Source of the DNA: Incurvaria masculella
Taxonomy: Eukaryota > Arthropoda > Insecta > Lepidoptera > Incurvariidae
Assembly (NCBI GenBank): GCA_946894095.1
Contig: OX335651.1
Location: 6,346,501-6,410,500 of the forward strand
DNA length: 64,000 nt
Reading direction: 5' to 3'
Shown here one piece after another: positions 59,599-64,000 of the stretch. The position numbers were made by a program, and so were the translations under genes. The first letter of the stretch is position 1. Each line of letters begins with the position of its first letter. The notes under the pieces are model-generated. The model was not told the origin of the DNA and made no database searches. It worked only from the letters and a program-made list of their open reading frames with translations.

Positions 59599-59884
59599 TT
59601 AACAAAAAAAATAACCGACTTCAAAGAAAAAGCACTAAAAAGTAAAAAATAATGTTCATTTTTGTAGTTACGATTTCTGTTATTTTTTGAGTCGGTGTCA
59701 GCCAAGGTTAGGTTAGGTTAGGTTAGGTTATGTTAGGTTAGATTAGGTTAGGTTCTCTTGATTGGCGCAGCGCGTGCCCGGCTGACGCCGACTCAAAAAA
59801 TAACAGAAATCGTAACTACAAAAATGAACATTATTTTTTACTTTTTAGTGCTTTTTCTTTGAAGTCGGTTATTTTTTTTGTTAA
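59599..59884. repeat. Near-perfect ~105 bp inverted repeat
   Basis: Both arms, read outward to inward, give TTAAC, an A-run, TAACCGACTTCAAAGAAAAA, GCACTAAAAAGTAAAAAATA, TTTTTGTAGTTACGATTTCT and TTTTTTGAGTCGG, with about one mismatch. The loop of about 76 bases holds the TTAGG array. The corresponding structure at 3590-3860 is decayed, so this copy looks young. Confidence 0.9.
59705..59755 (+). repeat. Interstitial TTAGG telomere-like array
   Basis: About ten units of the pentamer AGGTT (equal to TTAGG in another register), two of them variant (TGTTA, GATTA). TTAGG is the usual arthropod telomere repeat. The homologous place in the older copy (about 3718) has a single AGGTT, so the array expanded or was inserted here. 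Confidence 0.85.
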
Positions 59885-61530
59885 ATTTTGTAGATGCCTG
59901 TTCAAAAACCTTTTTTACTCGGCTTATATTTCTTCATGTAGATACTAGACTAAGTCTTCACGGAATCTTTTTAAAATCGGCCTCTTCCGTTTCTTTGTGA
60001 CGTTTTATTATTCGGTACATACTAATTCTTCTTGCGCCCTCTTCAATAATATGACGCTCTATCTCATATTTCTCATGAATCAAATAGTATTGAATAACTA
60101 TCTTTGAAAACAATTTTTGTTCGGCTCCATTAATTAAAAAAAAATGCAAGACTGTTTTTAAACCGGCCTATTTTGACAGATTAGTTAAGTATGGTTACCA
60201 TGACAATTATTTATTTTATCTGTGAAAACTTTTTCTGTGGCCACTTTGATTTTGATTAAAGTCTCTTTACTTCTGGGACTTCCTTTATGACCCGACCTAT
60301 TATATAAACCTATGCCGCCGTGGCCCTTTTGAAAGCTCACAAGAAAAGAGTCGTAAACTGGCTCGCTGAAATTCCTAAAATCAATTGCCAATGCCGCTTC
60401 TTTGAAATAATATATCAAACAATAGGCTGGCACGCCGTCGACACTCCTCGTCTGTGTGAGATTCACCGTCGGCGCAGCGGCGGAGCGCGGCGCGCTACGA
60501 AACATCGCGAGGGTTATCACTCGACGCAATGGGGATATTAAAATAAACCAGACTGTACGAAATGATTATTATTTATTGTATGTTCTTTTTTCAACACATG
60601 TTTACATCCTCATTCGTTTAACTTTTAACAATAAACTTTTTATACATGGCTCACATTATAAGAACATAAACATAATTTTTAAGCTATGTTAAAGTACATT
60701 AGTCATATAAATGATGGATCAAATATTAAGAACATTCAGGGGTTTATAATTCCGCTTTTTCATCTTAAAAGCTTTATCTTTAAAGCTTATAAGTTTCCCC
60801 CATTACTTAAAATGAAGAAAAAACACACACACACAACCACTCCAAAAAATCACGACGTTGGTCGACTTTGCACGTTGTAATAATAAATGACTCGGAGAGT
60901 ACCAAACTAACGCGAGGTTGCACAGTCAGTGACAACCTTTGAACGCAGTATTCCTGGGAAGATGCGGACTCGCCCCGCGCACTCCGCGCACCCCCGCACC
61001 ACGCACACATAGCCGATAGCACACGCATAGAAATACACTCATAAGTTTCGCTTCTGTTACGTTAGTTATTTATTCAGTGCTGTTGGTCACACTACCATAT
61101 AAATTACTGCCGAAATGCAGGTGCTCATAATTAGTAGGAACATCTGCATTTAGACCATAACAATTTTATAATGACTTAGAGCTTTTCACCAAGCAAGTTT
61201 ATACAAAATAAATATAATATTTGTAAATAAAAAATATGTTGAACAAAATAATACGTAAGGTATATTATGAATTGAATTGAAAATTGTACTTATTATATTT
61301 TACAGACGGATGGGTTCGTAACTAATAACAAAAAAATACAAATAACTTCAAGAATAAATAAAGATGTAAATATGTATGGAAATATAGACTAAATATTCTT
61401 TTATGAAAACACATCTCTTAATATTAATTTAATGTGGCACTCAACTATTTAAATAGCTTGTCTCAGCGCGCTCGTCATAGCATAACATGTGTTAACCCTG
61501 AACAGCCGCACAATTTGGCGCTGCTAAGTG
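59885..61530. other. Gene-free intergenic DNA
   Basis: GC-rich patches at about 60430-60530 and 60955-61015. A 114-codon minus frame at 60185-60529 and a 73-codon minus frame at 60807-61028 show no domain or splice context. No gene called. Confidence 0.45.
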
Positions 61531-61687
61531 AATGTCATGTTTCGGGGCAGCGCGATAAGCTTAATTTGGTGTAAACATTCTCGAGGTACCTGGAGTTTTA
61601 TTGCTGCCGGCACAAACAACTGCGAAAGGCTTGCACTTCGTACGGAGATGGCCATCTATTACGAAGTAATTATTAGTATTATCTTTG
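61531..61687 (+). repeat. Duplicated non-coding element, copy 2
   Basis: Partner of 58662-58822. Order of blocks: AATGTCATGTTTCGGGGCAG, TAAGCTTAATTTGG, GTTTTATTGCTGCCGGCAC, ACAACTGCGAAAGG, GGCCATCTATTACG, then the shared 24-base core at 61664-61687. The core holds TAATTATTAG, a homeodomain-type word. Non-coding. Confidence 0.7.
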
Positions 61688-62140
61688 CTAGTAAGCTCTG
61701 AATTCAATCAGATGCCGACCAATGTGTTACATGAGACTTCAGTTAAGGTATTTTTGATCGTCATTGAAATCGTTATGATTTTCAGATCCTTAGGATGTTT
61801 TTGTTATTGCAGCAGCATTGTACGAATTTGTGTTTATGTAAAATACATTAACAACAATATTACAAAGTAGCTACATATATCTTTTATATTAGTATACCTG
61901 TTGTATGCCATAAAATATCACGAACTGAAGTTCGAACTAACAAACAATATATTTTACTGCCGTAAAAACGCGTATCATCGAGTCCTTCAACACATTTCCT
62001 GAAATCAACCGCTCGATTTGTATTGTTCACTGTTTACAACCTTCAGGTGCATACATTTTTACATCAAACATTTCCTTGAGTTGTTGTTTCGTTTTCAAAA
62101 AGAATCTGTGCAATATATCTACCAGTCCGTTACGTTTTTA
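61688..62140. other. AT-rich spacer
   Basis: No gene recognised. Confidence 0.4.
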
Positions 62141-62200
62141 TAGTCGTATTCAGAGTGAACTGTCAAATTTTAGTACGCAGACTAGCACTGGACTAACCAT
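62141..62200 (+). repeat. Arm of the small foldback element
   Basis: TAGTCGTATTCAGAGTGAAC, TGTCAAATTTTAGTA and GACTAGCACTGGA match the minus strand of 32170-32222. The hairpin core is altered here. Confidence 0.5.
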
Positions 62201-62289
62201 ACAAAATGCTATTTAGTTCGGCAATAATCGGTGTATTATAGGTAGTCCGCCAACTCTGATTACTACTGTTAGGGCTTAGGAATGAAAGT

Positions 62290-62525
62290 ATACATACTAG
62301 TGGCGCGGGGACTAGACTAGAGGCCTGGGTTCAGATCCTCGCCCGTTCATGCACTACTTTCTTTCTCATTCTGAGTTATATAAGTGCATTTTGGTTACGA
62401 ATGTGAGCTGGTCCATAGTTCGGAATCCATGTGAAACTGTAGGTCCCTTTCCCCTACTAGGTGGTAGGGTTTAAGCCCACCCAGGTATCATAACGGTAGT
62501 TTTGTGGTATGGCAGGCTGCATAAA
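62290..62525 (+). repeat. SINE-like family D with tRNA-like head
   Basis: The head GGCGCGGGGACTAGACTAGA followed by GGCCTGGGTTCAGATCCTCGC has A- and B-box-like parts (GGTTCAGATCC). The family link ACTTTCTTTCTCATTCTGAG, GTGCATTTTGGTTACGAATG and the body GTTCGGAATCCATG, AAACTGTAGGTCCC, TACTAGGTGGTAGGGTTTAAG follow, then a jump to the 3' end ATCATAACGGTAGTTTTGTG and an A-run. Confidence 0.7.
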
Positions 62526-64000
62526 AAACGACAGCACTTTCAGTACAATCTGTCAAATGCATACAATATTTCAAAATCAAGTCTAAAGTCAAAATCTTTT
62601 TCAGATGAGCAAAAGTTATGTTTTTGGTGTGTAAACCCCACTTTGTAACGTAAGTTAATATATATGTTTCACGCTTATTCACTAGATAAATATGTTATCT
62701 AATACTACAAAAAAGAAAAGTGACTGCCAAGCAATTACCTAAATTAGAGGTGGTAGGGAACAGAAAGAATGTATTTTAAAACTATATAAGGTATTGGCCA
62801 CAGGCCTCATAAAATATTTAAAATACATATTTATAAGTTAGCCGTTAAGAAAATTCTATTATATATAGATTTTTTTAAATTTTAATTATGATTAATGTAT
62901 TTTGTTAACTTCATTTTGCTAAAATAAAATTTGCCAATTAATGTTTGTTTGAATATGTAGGTTGGCCCAAGCGTATAACTAGAGTTTCTTAGATCTATGT
63001 AAAATAATAAAAGTTTCTTATTCTTATGCAGATCATTCTTTCGATGCACCTTTAAATGTTTTATTTGTCTCAAATATAAAAATAACACTACCTACATATG
63101 ATTTTGTCAATTAACTTTGATGAAATGTGTATGAACTGCGTTCATTTTTATTTTAGGCAAGTTTAAAATTAAGTGGTGCTTAATATTGCCTCCAATATCA
63201 CCCCTGCTGTCGCGTGTGAATTTAAAAGAGCAACCCGTATAGTATACATAATATTTTATATTAATTTTTAAAATGACCTCAAGATGATATTTATTTCCAT
63301 TAAGTACAGATAATATTGTTTAATATGTGTTTAATATTGTTTTATTCAACCTAACATTAAAAAAACTGATAAAACATAAAAAGCAGTATTGATAAATAAA
63401 ACTCTACAATCGGTACATAATCACGAACCGATCGTGATTTGAATAAAATTCCAACCGCATTAAGTGTAATACAACATTTATCAGATCTGAATTAATTCGC
63501 CACCTCTGAAATATTTAAACCACTCTGGCGCGTCGAACGACTATAGCGCGTCGTAAATGATCTTGCCGGAGCTAGCGACATCGTGAGAATGAAAGCTATT
63601 GGATGATTTCTGACTAGCCGTGGCCCGCCCTATTTTTTCAGAACACCAATAGCCGATTTTACGCTGGACTCAGTTGGAGCCTTAAATATTAAGATCAACT
63701 AAGTAAATGTCGGAAAACAGTCTATGTTTCCCGACTTTTATCATATCTAATTCCGTGAACAGTGAAACAAGTAATTAGCCTATAAATTTATGTAAATAGA
63801 CAAGCTATAAAAGGGTCAGTATTTGAAAAAAACTCAGGAAAGTCATACGCGGACAAACAGACAGACCCCAGTCTAAGGGATTTCATTGTAGTTTCGTGAA
63901 GTTCTAAAAGCAATGTGGTCACTGACCATTTCACCATATTTTATTAATTCTAAATAGGAAAAAATCATTGACTAAAAAATCTTTTTATCATGGAACAATA
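62526..64000. other. Gene-free intergenic DNA to window edge
   Basis: AT-rich with no supportable gene. A moderately GC-rich patch lies at about 63520-63625. Frames at 62488-62682 and 62882-63088 are AT-composition chance frames. Confidence 0.45.

Larger units (their letters stand above)
59241..59884 (+). mobile_element. TTAACCGACTTC element with hairpin right half
   Basis: Starts TTAACCGACTTCAAAAAAAG and continues GGAGGAGG. The left half aligns with 3294-3580. The right half is a ~105 bp near-perfect inverted repeat (arms about 59599-59703 and 59780-59884). No coding sequence. Probably a composite of two related non-autonomous elements. Confidence 0.78.

Overview
This 64 kb window is animal genomic DNA, almost certainly from a moth or butterfly (Lepidoptera). 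The evidence is a single, clearly recognisable insect developmental gene with a GT-AG intron, plus a dense set of repeats of lepidopteran type: Helitrons ending in CTAG after a GC hairpin, elements carrying the TTAACCGACTTC motif, (CCGT)n-bearing repeats, TTAA-flanked MITEs, a mariner, and RTE-like and jockey/CR1-like LINE fragments. The species cannot be named from the sequence alone.

Layout. At the left edge (about 1-2860) lies one complete two-exon gene for a Noc/Elbow (NET family) zinc-finger co-repressor: exon 1 919-1005, intron 1006-1261, exon 2 1262-2536, 3' UTR with poly(A) signals at 2818 and 2853. The other ~61 kb contains no host protein-coding gene I can support. It is AT-rich intergenic DNA with short GC-rich islands, into which many mobile elements have been inserted. 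Large gene-poor flanks are usual for regulators of this kind, so the islands are candidate enhancers, but nothing in the sequence proves this.

Mobile elements. The only other intact long reading frame is a 341-residue mariner transposase (36718-37743) with a complete DD34D triad and flanking inverted repeats. It is nested inside a TTAA-flanked MITE whose uninterrupted sister copy lies at 22371-22850. A reverse-transcriptase LINE remnant (32808-34286, minus) is 5'-truncated. An internally deleted piggyBac-like element (27176-29014) has itself been hit by a smaller TTAA MITE; another copy of that MITE sits inside a foldback repeat at 26341-27175, next to the piggyBac-like element. Two Helitrons (10424-11215 minus; 19091-20406 plus) share a 3' terminus but have different 5' ends.

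Structures worth a second look. (i) A ~160 bp non-coding element is present as an inverted pair at 58662-58822 and 61531-61687, and its exact 24-base core recurs at 7943-7966. (ii) A ~105 bp near-perfect inverted repeat (59599-59884) holds an arthropod-telomere-like TTAGG array in its loop. (iii) One SINE-like family seems to have two kinds of head, one resembling 5S rRNA. (iv) Another SINE-like family carries a tRNA-Leu-like segment with good A and B boxes. I found no CRISPR array, rRNA operon, operon-type gene cluster or defence island, and I do not claim a wholly new system here.
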